Of a stretch of 13,782 nucleotides of DNA, positions 7,135 to 13,782 are shown in pieces (positions within the stretch are counted from its first letter, which is position 1; every line of letters begins with the position of its first letter). The translations under genes and the position numbers were made by a program. The stretch comes from Halovenus sp. (GTDB taxonomy: Archaea; Halobacteriota; Halobacteria; Halobacteriales; Haloarculaceae): positions 1 to 13,782 of the forward strand of contig PUNZ01000194.1 in assembly GCA_003551945.1 (NCBI GenBank), in the 5' to 3' direction. The notes under the pieces were generated by a model. The model was not told the DNA's origin. It saw nothing but the letters and a program-made list of their open reading frames with translations, and made no database searches.

Positions 7135-8105
7135 TCGATTTCACCCCAGGCGCCATACAGACCTTCCGGTCTGACGAGTAACACAAGAATCATTAGTGCA
7201 AACGGTGCGGCGATTTCTGCGGGTGGATACTCGGCAATTGCCCAGGACCAGACAACGCCAACGAGAATCGCACCAACGAACGAACCGCGAATACTGCCCA
7301 GTCCACCGATAACGATGACGACGAACGAAAGGACAAGCGCAGTCCCACCCATCTCAGCGGTTGCCGGAATGGCTGAGACGCTGTACAACGCACCAGAAAA
7401 GCCAGCGAAGAATCCACCCAGCGCGAACACGAGCGTGAACACGCGGTCTGAACTCACACCGATGGCGGTAGCTGCTTCGCGGTCGATAGCTGTTGCCCGG
7501 ATAATTCGTCCCGTTTTTGTCCGGTCGAAAAACCAGAGCAAAAACAGGAATGTCCCAATGCCGATGAAAATCGTGAAGATTCTGACGCTTGAGTACTGGA
7601 AGCCAAAGAGCTCTTCCATGGGGATAACGTCAAGCGCGGCATGGATTTGTTGGCCATCGACTGCCGCGGGTCGAACGGGCTGGGAGCCCCAAATAATCCG
7701 GATTGTATCGACCAAAATCAACAGGAGTGCATATGTCAGCAACAGTTGATACATCTCAGCACGGTCGTAAATCGGCCGGATGACCGTTGCCTCGATAGCC
7801 CCAGCAATCGGAATTAAAATCGCAGCGCTGAGTAAGACCGCTATCACGATGGCTGCGGCGAATATCGCCGTCGACAGTGGATCTGTTGGTGCGGCGATGC
7901 GAACCACGAAGAAGGTGGCAATGCTCGTCAGGAGGAACGCACCGATTCCGTAGAACTCTCCGTGTGCCAGATTCAAGACCCCGAGCACGCCGAAGATGAT
8001 GGTCAACCCTGAAGCGATCATGAAGAGGATTGACCCTCTAAAAATCCCATTAAGGGTGTGCACCGCTGCGTCACCGAGGTCAATAAACAGGGGTAGCTCA
8101 ATCAC
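7131..8105 (-). CDS. livH: HAAT-type ABC importer, membrane permease (LivH-like)
   Basis: A 324-residue polytopic membrane protein, the other half of the channel. It shows the LivH landmarks SGLTIIFGVLGVLNLAHGEF in the first third. The coupling-loop segment IRATAIDREAATAIGV lies near residue 215, and GGLGSIRGSFVGAI precedes the last helices. The start codon is GTG at 8105. A strong ribosome-binding site, GAGGTGAG at 8111-8118, lies five bases before it and fixes the start. The gap to the binding-protein gene is about 60 bases with no obvious promoter, so the two are probably one transcript. Confidence 0.92.
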   Translation of the reverse strand: MIELPLFIDLGDAAVHTLNGIFRGSILFMIASGLTIIFGVLGVLNLAHGEFYGIGAFLLTSIATFFVVRIAAPTDPLSTAIFAAAIVIAVLLSAAILIPIAGAIEATVIRPIYDRAEMYQLLLTYALLLILVDTIRIIWGSQPVRPAAVDGQQIHAALDVIPMEELFGFQYSSVRIFTIFIGIGTFLFLLWFFDRTKTGRIIRATAIDREAATAIGVSSDRVFTLVFALGGFFAGFSGALYSVSAIPATAEMGGTALVLSFVVIVIGGLGSIRGSFVGAILVGVVWSWAIAEYPPAEIAAPFALMILVLLVRPEGLYGAWGEIE

Positions 8106-8110
8106 GATTC

Positions 8111-8118
8111 CTCACCTC
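8111..8118 (-). promoter_or_regulatory. Strong Shine-Dalgarno site fixing the GTG start of the LivH-like gene
   Basis: The minus strand reads GAGGTGAG, a near-full match to the archaeal 16S tail complement, five bases before GTG 8105. It supports translation of this gene from an internal position of a polycistronic mRNA. Confidence 0.75.
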
Positions 8119-8167
8119 GATTTCGTTGAAAGAATAACGGTTCATAATCCAGTCTGTTTCCCTCTGT

Positions 8168-9523
8168 TTAACTCCAGGATTCAATCCACTCAACGGAGAT
8201 CTCGCCCGGTGGTGGCGAAACCTCTCGTGGGTCACGGATAGTCATCTCTTCGATAACTGGAATATCCATCTCATCGTTCCACGTCAGCCGTCCGAAATGC
8301 GCATTTGAATAGCACTGGTGGTCCTCTGCCATCACGTGGTAGCCTGCGGGAGTGTAGAAGCCGTGACCTTCCAGTGCCGCAGCGATTTGTTCTTGCTCAG
8401 GCCAGCCACCGAGCATATCAACGAGGCCCTCGACTGCGGTTGCCCAGCAGGTCACCGCCCCATAGCCACTCATGTAGTGCGCTGTTGGAATCGTATCTTC
8501 GGCTTCCTGTGCCGCGTCGAACAGTTCCCGGCCCGGGCTCCATCGGTCTGAGTCTGGGAAGTCCCAGTAGAAGTTCCGCGAGCCTGACCAGATGTTGCCT
8601 TCGATATCTCCGCTGGAGAAGTCGTTTGCCGAGCCGTACAACACAGGTCCAACGATAATATCGGTCGCATCCATCATTCCCTGGTCCTGTCCTTGGCTCA
8701 ACAGCAACGTTGCGTCGCCGCCCCAACAGCTGGTGAACAACACGTCAGGCTCTTCGCTCACAACTGAGGTGACGTGTGTTGACATATCGTCCGTTGCGAG
8801 TTCCGGGAAGCCGCTATATACCTCCTCTGCGTCGGTGAGTTGTTCGATCGTTGCGTTGAATATCTCACGCTCATCCTGTCCGAATGCGTAGTCAGGGTTG
8901 ATGTTCGCGTAGGTGTCTATCTCATCGGCACCGAGCTGTTCGATAGCCGTCAAGGCTGCTGATGCGGCTTCCATCACATCGTGGTTCTGGAACCGGAACG
9001 CGTAGGTGGGGTCGTCCAGCTCCTCTTCGAACATCCGTGTCACCGTTCCGTCCGTCGCGATGTTGACGACGCCCTGTGCCTCAACCTCCCCCACAAGGTC
9101 AAGATGGCCACCGCTTGAAATTGGGCCGAACGTGACTTCTTTTCCGTCGTCAACGAACCGGCTGTAATTTTCGATCCACGAATCTCCCTCTTCAACGACA
9201 TCCAGTTCTATTTCCCGACCGGCAACGCCGCCGGCATCGTTGATGCGTCGAACTGCTTCCTCTGCACCAAACTGCGCCTGAAGTCCCAGCACCGATGCGG
9301 GACCCTCCGTGAAGGTCTGCAGACCTGCTTCGACCGGCTCATCAGGCACGTCCGCGACGTCCACCACCTCTTCGTCGTCGCCGAGGAGCACGTCGGAACA
9401 GCCGGCAAGCGCAATTGCTAACGCTGTCCCGCCAGCAGCTTTCAACATCCCCCGCCTACCGATATTACCTATCCCGTTACTGTCCGCACGACCTTCCTCT
9501 GTTTGCGTATCAGGTTTATCCAT
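8168..9523 (-). CDS. HAAT-type ABC importer, substrate-binding lipoprotein (LivJ/LivK-like), Tat-exported
   Basis: A 451-residue extracellular solute-binding protein of the type-I periplasmic-binding fold used by branched-chain amino acid, amide and organic-acid importers. Residues 20-42 are a Tat lipoprotein signal: twin Arg at 23-24 (IGRRGMLKAA), a hydrophobic core, and the lipobox ALAGC with Cys42 as the lipid-anchored residue. An acidic linker (DDEEVVDVADV) follows. The binding domain starts near residue 67 with QTFTEGPASVLGLQAQFGAE, and EEAVRRINDAGGVAGREIEL is the family's first motif. The start ATG has AGGTGA at 9530-9535, six bases upstream. It is the first gene of the importer operon. 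Which ligand it binds cannot be read from the sequence; neighbours suggest an amino acid or a short-chain acid. Confidence 0.93.
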   Translation of the reverse strand: MDKPDTQTEEGRADSNGIGNIGRRGMLKAAGGTALAIALAGCSDVLLGDDEEVVDVADVPDEPVEAGLQTFTEGPASVLGLQAQFGAEEAVRRINDAGGVAGREIELDVVEEGDSWIENYSRFVDDGKEVTFGPISSGGHLDLVGEVEAQGVVNIATDGTVTRMFEEELDDPTYAFRFQNHDVMEAASAALTAIEQLGADEIDTYANINPDYAFGQDEREIFNATIEQLTDAEEVYSGFPELATDDMSTHVTSVVSEEPDVLFTSCWGGDATLLLSQGQDQGMMDATDIIVGPVLYGSANDFSSGDIEGNIWSGSRNFYWDFPDSDRWSPGRELFDAAQEAEDTIPTAHYMSGYGAVTCWATAVEGLVDMLGGWPEQEQIAAALEGHGFYTPAGYHVMAEDHQCYSNAHFGRLTWNDEMDIPVIEEMTIRDPREVSPPPGEISVEWIESWS

Positions 9524-9529
9524 AGTTGG

Positions 9530-9535
9530 TCACCT
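9530..9535 (-). promoter_or_regulatory. Shine-Dalgarno site of the binding-protein gene
   Basis: AGGTGA on the minus strand, six bases before the ATG. It shows that this mRNA has a leader, unlike the nearby leaderless genes. Confidence 0.65.
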
Positions 9536-9561
9536 TTCAGTAGTTCCACTCTGAATGATGC

Positions 9562-9572
9562 AATGTAATTTC
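9562..9572 (-). promoter_or_regulatory. Possible TATA-like element of the importer operon
   Basis: The minus strand reads GAAATTACATT, which would place the transcript start near 9540 and give a leader of about 17 bases containing the Shine-Dalgarno site. The match is weak; another A/T stretch at 9585-9592 is possible. Confidence 0.3.
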
Positions 9573-9584
9573 TAATCAGTGGGG

Positions 9585-9598
9585 GTTTACATGTTAAC
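9585..9598. repeat. 14-bp near-palindrome upstream of the importer operon
   Basis: GTTTACATGTTAAC is an inverted repeat of 7-base arms with one mismatched pair. It lies about 24 bases upstream of the possible TATA element of the binding-protein gene. It is a candidate regulator site by symmetry and position only. Confidence 0.35.
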
Positions 9599-9744
9599 TT
9601 GTCACTCTCCTTGCGCTGAATCTGAAGCATTCCGTTCAAGAGAAGCGAACTCAGGATTTTGATTCTCCCGTTTTCCAGTCGATGGTTTGCTATACAACCG
9701 GTGAGAGTTGCTGGCAGTCCACTACATATTGAATAAGTAACAGG

Positions 9745-11046
9745 CTACTCAGCCCGCGCAAACAGTTCGGTCGCGTGCTTGCTCCCTTCGGCCATCACGT
9801 CGTCCGCTGACAGCGTCGTTAGCTCGCGGTCTTCCATGAGCACCTGTCCATCACAGACGGTATGGCGAACGTCGCTGCCGCGGGCGGCATACACGAGGTG
9901 GCTGACGAGGTCGTGTTGTGGCGTCAAATGCAGCGAATCAAGGTCGAGCACCGCGAGGTCGGCGTTTGCGCCTTCCTCGATACGGCCGCTATCGAATCCG
10001 AGCGTCTCAGCGCCGGCCTTTGTCGCCATCTCAAGTACAGCATCGGCGGGAACTGCACTGGCATCGTTTTCGGCGAGTTTGCCAATCATCGCGGCATCGC
10101 GCATCTCGTCAAACATATCGAGGTCGTTGTTCGAGCCAGCGCCATCGGTTCCCAGCGCAACCGTGACGCCGGCATCGTGGAGTTTCTGAATCGGAGCCAT
10201 CCCACTTGCGAGTTTCATGTTCGACGCGGGACAGTGAACGACCGACGTTCCACGTTCAGCCAGTAGTTCGCGCTCTGTTTCGTCGACGTGGACGCCGTGT
10301 GCGAGGAAGGTTTCCTCGGTAAGTATTCCGAGGTCATCAGCGTATTCGAGCGGTCGTTTTCCGTACTCATCGACGAGTGGTTCGACTTCCTGTGTGGTTT
10401 CGTTCGCGTGGATGTGGACGGGAATCCCAGCGTCGTGTGCCTCAGGGATATACTCCTCGTAGAACTGTCGGTCAACGGTGGTCAGGCTGTGTGGGGTAAA
10501 GAGGGTCTTCACACGACCGTTTGCGGTGTCGTTGTGCTCTTTGGCAAACTCCAGTCCTGCCTCGAAATCCTCGTGAGCGGCTTCCTCGTCTTTTCCGACG
10601 GTAATGCACCCGTGACCGAGGCGAGCACGGATACACGCCTCCTCAACGACAGCGGCGACTTCGGGCATGAAGAAATACATATCGGCGATAGCGGTCGTCC
10701 CCGACCGAATCATCTCAGCGATTCCGAGCCGTGCGCCTGCACGAACGTCTTCACCGGTCAGCTCGGCTTCGACTGGCCAGATATCCTCTTGCAGCCAGGC
10801 GTCGAGCGGCTTGTCATCGGCAGCGCCGCGAAAGAGCGTCATCGCTACGTGCGTGTGTGCGTTGACGAGCCCAGGGATGACAAGGCCACCTGCTGCGTCG
10901 AGGTGGTCGTCGGCGGTACCAGCCAACTCCCCATTTGAGCCAACTTCTTCGATTGTTCCGGCATCCGTGTTGATGAGAATATCTGCTTCCGCAACGGAAT
11001 GGTCAGGGAACAGTACCTGCCCACCGGTCACTGCCAGTGTGTTCAT
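9745..11046 (-). CDS. mtaD: MTA/SAH deaminase family amidohydrolase (possible 5'-deoxyadenosine deaminase)
   Basis: A 433-residue metal-dependent amidohydrolase that deaminates 5'-substituted adenosines such as S-adenosylhomocysteine, methylthioadenosine or 5'-deoxyadenosine to the inosine forms. Metal ligands are visible: H64 and H66 in NAHTHVAMTLFRG, H213 in HIHANE with E216, and D301 in LGTDGAGSNN. H250 is in FLAHGVHV, and HCPASNMKLASG (271-282) is characteristic of the family. In-frame starts exist at 11103 and 11070. ATG 11046 is preferred because it gives the usual N-terminus and length, and TTAACATG lies 22-29 bases upstream at TATA spacing for a leaderless mRNA. The gene diverges from lipoyl synthase. 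Which nucleoside is preferred cannot be read from the sequence. Confidence 0.88.
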   Translation of the reverse strand: MNTLAVTGGQVLFPDHSVAEADILINTDAGTIEEVGSNGELAGTADDHLDAAGGLVIPGLVNAHTHVAMTLFRGAADDKPLDAWLQEDIWPVEAELTGEDVRAGARLGIAEMIRSGTTAIADMYFFMPEVAAVVEEACIRARLGHGCITVGKDEEAAHEDFEAGLEFAKEHNDTANGRVKTLFTPHSLTTVDRQFYEEYIPEAHDAGIPVHIHANETTQEVEPLVDEYGKRPLEYADDLGILTEETFLAHGVHVDETERELLAERGTSVVHCPASNMKLASGMAPIQKLHDAGVTVALGTDGAGSNNDLDMFDEMRDAAMIGKLAENDASAVPADAVLEMATKAGAETLGFDSGRIEEGANADLAVLDLDSLHLTPQHDLVSHLVYAARGSDVRHTVCDGQVLMEDRELTTLSADDVMAEGSKHATELFARAE

Positions 11047-11067
11047 GCATGCTTTGACGGAGGCATT

Positions 11068-11075
11068 CATGTTAA
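11068..11075 (-). promoter_or_regulatory. Possible TATA element of the deaminase gene
   Basis: TTAACATG on the minus strand, 22-29 bases before ATG 11046. It is a poor TATA box by itself, but the same octamer sits at nearly the same distance (23-30 bases) before the crotonase start. Confidence 0.3.
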
Positions 11076-11118
11076 GCGCTGTTTTCTCCCCTCGACAGTT
11101 CACCCCGATGAACCGCAG

Positions 11119-11128
11119 CTTTTAGTTT
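11119..11128 (+). promoter_or_regulatory. TATA-like element of the lipoyl synthase gene
   Basis: CTTTTAGTTT is centred about 27 bases before the ATG at 11150, the spacing for a leaderless transcript. Read on the other strand it is also A/T-rich and could contribute to the divergent deaminase promoter. Confidence 0.45.
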
Positions 11129-11132
11129 CCCG

Positions 11133-11147
11133 CTCCTAAGCTAGGAG
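11133..11147. repeat. 15-bp perfect palindrome before lipoyl synthase, CTCCTA-AGC-TAGGAG
   Basis: A perfect inverted repeat with 6-base arms lying between the TATA-like element and the start codon, ending 2 bases before the ATG. If the mRNA is leaderless this is a DNA operator candidate over the transcription start. If transcription starts further upstream it would form a hairpin sequestering AGGAG. Confidence 0.5.
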
Positions 11148-11149
11148 TA

Positions 11150-12079
11150 ATGAGCAGTACGCGCAAACCTGAGTGGCTGAAGATGCGGCCACCGTCGGGT
11201 GAGCGGTTTACGGAAATCAAGCAAACGCTGCGTGACCGAAACCTCCACACGGTCTGTGAGGAGGCATCCTGTCCGAATATGGGGGAGTGCTGGAGCGGCC
11301 GTGACGGCCCGGGGACGGCGACGTTCATGCTGATGGGCGAGCGGTGTTCGCGGGGTTGTAACTTCTGTGATGTTGAAACCGGCGGGATGGAGCCGCTTGA
11401 CGAGGACGAACCGGAAAACGTCGCAAGCGCAGTTGCAGAAATTGGCTTGGATTATGTCGTCTTGACATCCGTCGACAGAGATGACTTACCCGACCAGGGG
11501 GCGACACACTTCGCGGAGACCATCCGAGAAATCAAACGACGAGATTCAACCATCCTCGTCGAAGTGCTCATTCCGGACTTTCAGGGGGAACCGGAACTGG
11601 TTCGCAAGATTATCGACGCCGAACCGGATGTAATCGCGCACAACGTCGAGACAGTCGAGCGACTTCAGTGGCCAGTTCGCGACCGTAGAGCAGGCTACGA
11701 GCAGTCGCTTTCGGTGCTCAGACAGGCAGCAACGGAATCCGATGCCCACACAAAAACGAGTCTCATGCTCGGCGTTGGTGAGTACCATCACGAAGTGTAC
11801 CAGACGCTCCGCGACTTACGCGCAGCAGGCGTCGATATTGTCACCTTCGGCCAGTACCTGCAGCCCTCACGGTCACACCTAGAGGTGAGCGATTTCGTCC
11901 ATCCCGATGTCTTCGATACCTGGCAGCAGGTCGCGGAGGAAGAACTTGACTTTGCCTACTGTGCGAGTGGCCCGATGGTTCGGTCATCATACCGTGCGGG
12001 AGAGCTGTTTGTCGAAAGTCTGCTCCGCGAGGACGCCGACATTACTGATGCACGAAAGCGCGCACGACGTCTTCAGTAA
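11150..12079 (+). CDS. lipA: Lipoyl synthase
   Basis: A 309-residue radical-SAM enzyme that inserts two sulfur atoms into protein-bound octanoyl groups to make lipoyl cofactors. The auxiliary-cluster cysteines are C36, C41 and C47 (CEEASCPNMGEC). The radical-SAM cluster cysteines are C66, C70 and C73 (CSRGCNFC). The C-terminal RSSY motif at 278-281 supplies the unusual Ser ligand (S280) of the auxiliary cluster. All hallmark residues are intact and the length is normal. ATG 11150 follows the TATA element by leaderless spacing; an AGGAG ends only 2 bases upstream, too near for a normal Shine-Dalgarno site. The next genes encode a 2-oxoacid dehydrogenase, whose E2 subunit needs lipoate. The deaminase upstream diverges and could remove the 5'-deoxyadenosine by-product. 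Confidence 0.96.
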   Translation: MSSTRKPEWLKMRPPSGERFTEIKQTLRDRNLHTVCEEASCPNMGECWSGRDGPGTATFMLMGERCSRGCNFCDVETGGMEPLDEDEPENVASAVAEIGLDYVVLTSVDRDDLPDQGATHFAETIREIKRRDSTILVEVLIPDFQGEPELVRKIIDAEPDVIAHNVETVERLQWPVRDRRAGYEQSLSVLRQAATESDAHTKTSLMLGVGEYHHEVYQTLRDLRAAGVDIVTFGQYLQPSRSHLEVSDFVHPDVFDTWQQVAEEELDFAYCASGPMVRSSYRAGELFVESLLREDADITDARKRARRLQ

Positions 12080-12485
12080 GGTACGGTTACGGGTTACATT
12101 GTGGAGTTCTGCGGACCAGATGCCCCTCACACGGAGTAACCATTCTTTACCATCTGCTACCACTGGTGTTTATCGCTGTTTTCGACGGTTTATTTCCTGC
12201 TATCGAGGCATATCCTCGGGCATTCCCCAACGACATACATGAAACACCGGCATCCACCATTGCGCCCCATCAGACACTGATATTCGGTCACAATCGACAA
12301 TAGGCAAACGATTGTCCAAAAATAAGGGGTGAATTGTGGACAGAAGTGACATTCCTTTATTTACACTGTGTCGAAGTTCCTACGAAGGTATTAATTGTTG
12401 GAATCGATGTTTCAATCGACCAAAACAATAAGCCATTTGCCGGAGAACAACCATCCATGCTCGTCTTAGGTAGGTGGTCTTTCTT
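12080..12485. other. Intergenic region between lipoyl synthase and E1-alpha
   Basis: About 400 bases without a protein gene that I can support. It opens with GGTTACGGGTTAC just after the stop codon. A T-rich stretch around 12168-12196 could end the lipA transcript. Two A/T elements, CTTTATTTAC (12355-12364) and GTATTAATT (12388-12396), could be TATA boxes for the dehydrogenase operon. An inverted repeat (12394-12429) and a 10-codon leader frame (12457-12489) follow. No tRNA or other RNA fold was recognised in the first 270 bases. Confidence 0.6.
12394..12429. repeat. Nested inverted repeat upstream of the oxoacid dehydrogenase operon
   Basis: The inner arms TCGAT (12404-12408) and ATCGA (12415-12419) flank GTTTCA. 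The outer arms ATTGTTGG (12394-12401) and CCAAAACAAT (12420-12429) pair with a two-base bulge. Depending on which TATA element is used it is either a DNA operator over the transcription start or a leader hairpin. Confidence 0.4.
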
Positions 12486-12489
12486 ATGA
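12457..12489 (+). CDS. Possible 10-residue leader peptide overlapping the E1-alpha start
   Basis: A short frame encodes MLVLGRWSFL and ends in a TGA that shares an ATGA with the E1-alpha start codon. GGAG at 12442-12445 lies 11 bases before its ATG. Three Leu and one Val in ten codons make a leader role thinkable for a branched-chain oxoacid enzyme, but a frame of this size can arise by chance. Confidence 0.25.
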   Translation: MLVLGRWSFL

Positions 12490-13610
12490 GCGCTCTTCAG
12501 CGCGCTCCGGATGAACAGGTACAGATACTCAACGATGATGGGACTGTCAGAGACGGGGCAACGGTTCCCGACCTCTCTGACGACCAGCTCATCGAGATGT
12601 ATCGACAGCTCAAATTTGGCCGGCACTTCGATGAACGTGCTGTTAGCCTCCAGCGACAGGGGCGGATGGGAACCTATCCGCCGATGTCGGGGCAAGAGGC
12701 AGCACAAGTTGGCAGTGCATGGGCACTCGCCGATGACGACTGGGTGTTCCCAAGCTATCGCGAACATATGGTTGCCTACGTGAAGGGCTGGTCACTTTCG
12801 CGTATCCTGCTCTATTGGATGGGAAGCGAGGAAGGAAAAGCACCACCAGCGGGCGTGAACATGTTCACGAACGCGGTGCCAATCGCCACGCAGGTCCTGC
12901 ATGCAACGGGCGCAGCGTGGGCATCAAAGCTCAAAGGGGATGATAACGCCGTCATCTGTTACTTTGGTGACGGTGCAACCTCTGAAGGTGACTTCCATGA
13001 AGGCCTGAATTTCGCGGGTGTGTTCGACGTTCCCGCGGTGTTTTTCTGTAACAACAACCAGTGGGCGATTTCGGTCCCGCGGGAACGCCAGACTGCGAGC
13101 GCAACGCTGGCACAGAAGGCTCACGCCTACGGCTTCGAGGGCGTGCAAGTCGATGGTATGGACCCGCTTGCGGTCTATCAGGTCACTCGTGAATCGCTTG
13201 AGAAGGCGAAAAACGGCACTGGCGGCAACGAAGACATTGGTCGGGCAACCCGACCGACACTCATCGAGGCCGTTCAGTACCGATTCGGTGCACACACGAC
13301 CGCGGATGACCCATCGGTATATCGCGACGATGAGGAAGTCGAGTACTGGAAACGCAAAGACCCAATTCCACGGATGGAGTCGTTCCTCCGTCATCAGGGA
13401 CTTCTCGATGACGAACGCATCGATGCGATTACACAAAGTATCAAAGACGAAGTCGCCGATGCCATCACGCAGGCGGAGGAGGAAGCACGGCCACAGCCAC
13501 AGCAGATCTTCGAGAACATTTACGAAGAGCTCTCGCCGCGCCAACAGGAACAACTCGAATACTTACAGGAACTTCGCGCACGCCACGGAGATGAGGTGCT
13601 ACTGGAATGA
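12486..13610 (+). CDS. 2-oxoacid dehydrogenase complex, E1 component alpha subunit
   Basis: A 374-residue thiamine-diphosphate enzyme subunit. With the beta subunit it decarboxylates a 2-oxoacid and transfers the acyl group to lipoyl-E2. The cofactor motif begins with GDGATSEGDFHEG (161-173) and ends with NNNQWAIS (189-196). The loop YRFGAHTTADDPSVYR (265-280) is the E1-alpha active-site loop; its ADDPS pattern is shared by branched-chain-type and Bacillus-type pyruvate enzymes, so the substrate is open. A Gly/Asn-rich insert lies around 243-252 before the last domain. ATG 12486 is preferred over a GTG four codons earlier because AGGTG (12472-12476) is nine bases upstream. Its stop overlaps the beta-subunit start in an ATGA. 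A pyruvate dehydrogenase or a branched-chain enzyme is possible. Confidence 0.93.
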   Translation: MSALQRAPDEQVQILNDDGTVRDGATVPDLSDDQLIEMYRQLKFGRHFDERAVSLQRQGRMGTYPPMSGQEAAQVGSAWALADDDWVFPSYREHMVAYVKGWSLSRILLYWMGSEEGKAPPAGVNMFTNAVPIATQVLHATGAAWASKLKGDDNAVICYFGDGATSEGDFHEGLNFAGVFDVPAVFFCNNNQWAISVPRERQTASATLAQKAHAYGFEGVQVDGMDPLAVYQVTRESLEKAKNGTGGNEDIGRATRPTLIEAVQYRFGAHTTADDPSVYRDDEEVEYWKRKDPIPRMESFLRHQGLLDDERIDAITQSIKDEVADAITQAEEEARPQPQQIFENIYEELSPRQQEQLEYLQELRARHGDEVLLE

Positions 13611-13782
13611 GTACGCAGAACTTGACACTTGTGCAGTCTGTCCGAGACGGACTGGCAACGGAGATGGAACAGGATGAATCGGTCCTCGTTCTTGGCGAGG
13701 ATGTCGGTGAAAACGGCGGTGTATTCCGCGCCACGCAAGGGCTCATTGACGAGTTCGGCGAAGACCGCGTTATCGATACGCC
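13607..13782 (+). CDS. 2-oxoacid dehydrogenase complex, E1 component beta subunit (partial, cut by the window end)
   Basis: The first 58 residues of the E1 beta subunit, running off the end of the window. The N-terminal family signature is clear: LVQSVRDGLATEMEQDESVL followed by GEDVGENGGVFRATQGL, in which GEDVG with its Glu contributes to the thiamine-diphosphate site in the family. The ATG is embedded in the E1-alpha stop as ATGA, so the subunits are co-translated. E2 and E3 genes are expected just downstream. Confidence 0.93.
   Translation, partial: MSTQNLTLVQSVRDGLATEMEQDESVLVLGEDVGENGGVFRATQGLIDEFGEDRVIDT

Noticed and set aside
10288..10938. A 216-codon open frame on + inside the deaminase gene
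   Set aside because: It is antisense to the metal-ligand motifs of a clear amidohydrolase, with no recognisable family and no promoter seen. Long antisense frames are common in GC-rich haloarchaeal genes.
11143..11147. AGGAG as Shine-Dalgarno site for lipA
   Set aside because: It ends only two bases before the ATG, too close for normal initiation. It is better explained as one arm of the palindrome, and the TATA spacing predicts a leaderless mRNA.
11907..12242. A 111-codon open frame on + running from inside lipA into the gap behind it
   Set aside because: The first half overlaps lipA in another frame, and the composition is rich in Ser, Arg and Cys with no domain. It does not explain the intergenic region.
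12924..13553. A 209-codon open frame on - inside the E1-alpha gene
   Set aside because: It is antisense to the thiamine-diphosphate motif region and has a basic, Phe/Leu-rich composition unlike the acidic proteome, so it is a shadow frame.
1..13782. CRISPR arrays, insertion sequences, tRNA or rRNA genes
   Set aside because: I saw no regularly spaced repeats, transposase motifs, terminal inverted repeats or RNA gene signatures on either strand.

Overview
The window looks like chromosomal DNA of a haloarchaeon (class Halobacteria) with a moderate GC content for that group. The predicted proteins are very rich in Asp and Glu. Several genes have a TATA-like element about 25-30 bases before the start codon and no Shine-Dalgarno site, which is the leaderless arrangement common in haloarchaea. 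The secreted protein carries a Tat-type lipoprotein signal, the usual haloarchaeal export route. Genus and species cannot be fixed from this sequence alone.

Layout. (1) 1-896: an enoyl-CoA hydratase/isomerase gene on + behind a palindrome-rich promoter. (2) 930-2909: an acetyl-CoA-synthetase-like acyl-CoA ligase on -, convergent with the first gene. (3) 3000-3416: a small universal stress protein on +, divergent from the ligase through tightly packed promoters. (4) 3432-4283: a short-chain dehydrogenase on - that matches D-3-hydroxybutyrate dehydrogenase residue by residue in the active site. (5) 4469-9523: a complete branched-chain-amino-acid-type (HAAT) ABC importer on -, transcribed in the order binding protein, permease, permease, ATPase, ATPase. 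(6) 9745-11046: an amidohydrolase of the MTA/SAH (or 5'-deoxyadenosine) deaminase family on -. (7) 11150 to the end: lipoyl synthase, then the E1-alpha and the beginning of the E1-beta subunit of a 2-oxoacid dehydrogenase complex, all on +.

How the genes may work together. The importer, the 3-hydroxybutyrate dehydrogenase and an acyl-CoA ligase whose acetate-pocket Trp is replaced by Gly fit a route for taking up and activating short-chain (hydroxy/oxo) acids, for example 3-hydroxybutyrate to acetoacetate to acetoacetyl-CoA. This is an inference from context and key residues. Lipoyl synthase makes the cofactor of the oxoacid dehydrogenase encoded next to it. Its radical-SAM by-product, 5'-deoxyadenosine, is a plausible substrate of the divergently encoded deaminase. 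Every gene belongs to a recognisable family. I see no mobile element, CRISPR array or stable RNA gene. The novelty, if any, lies in the combination of genes, the altered catalytic residues and the promoter architecture.
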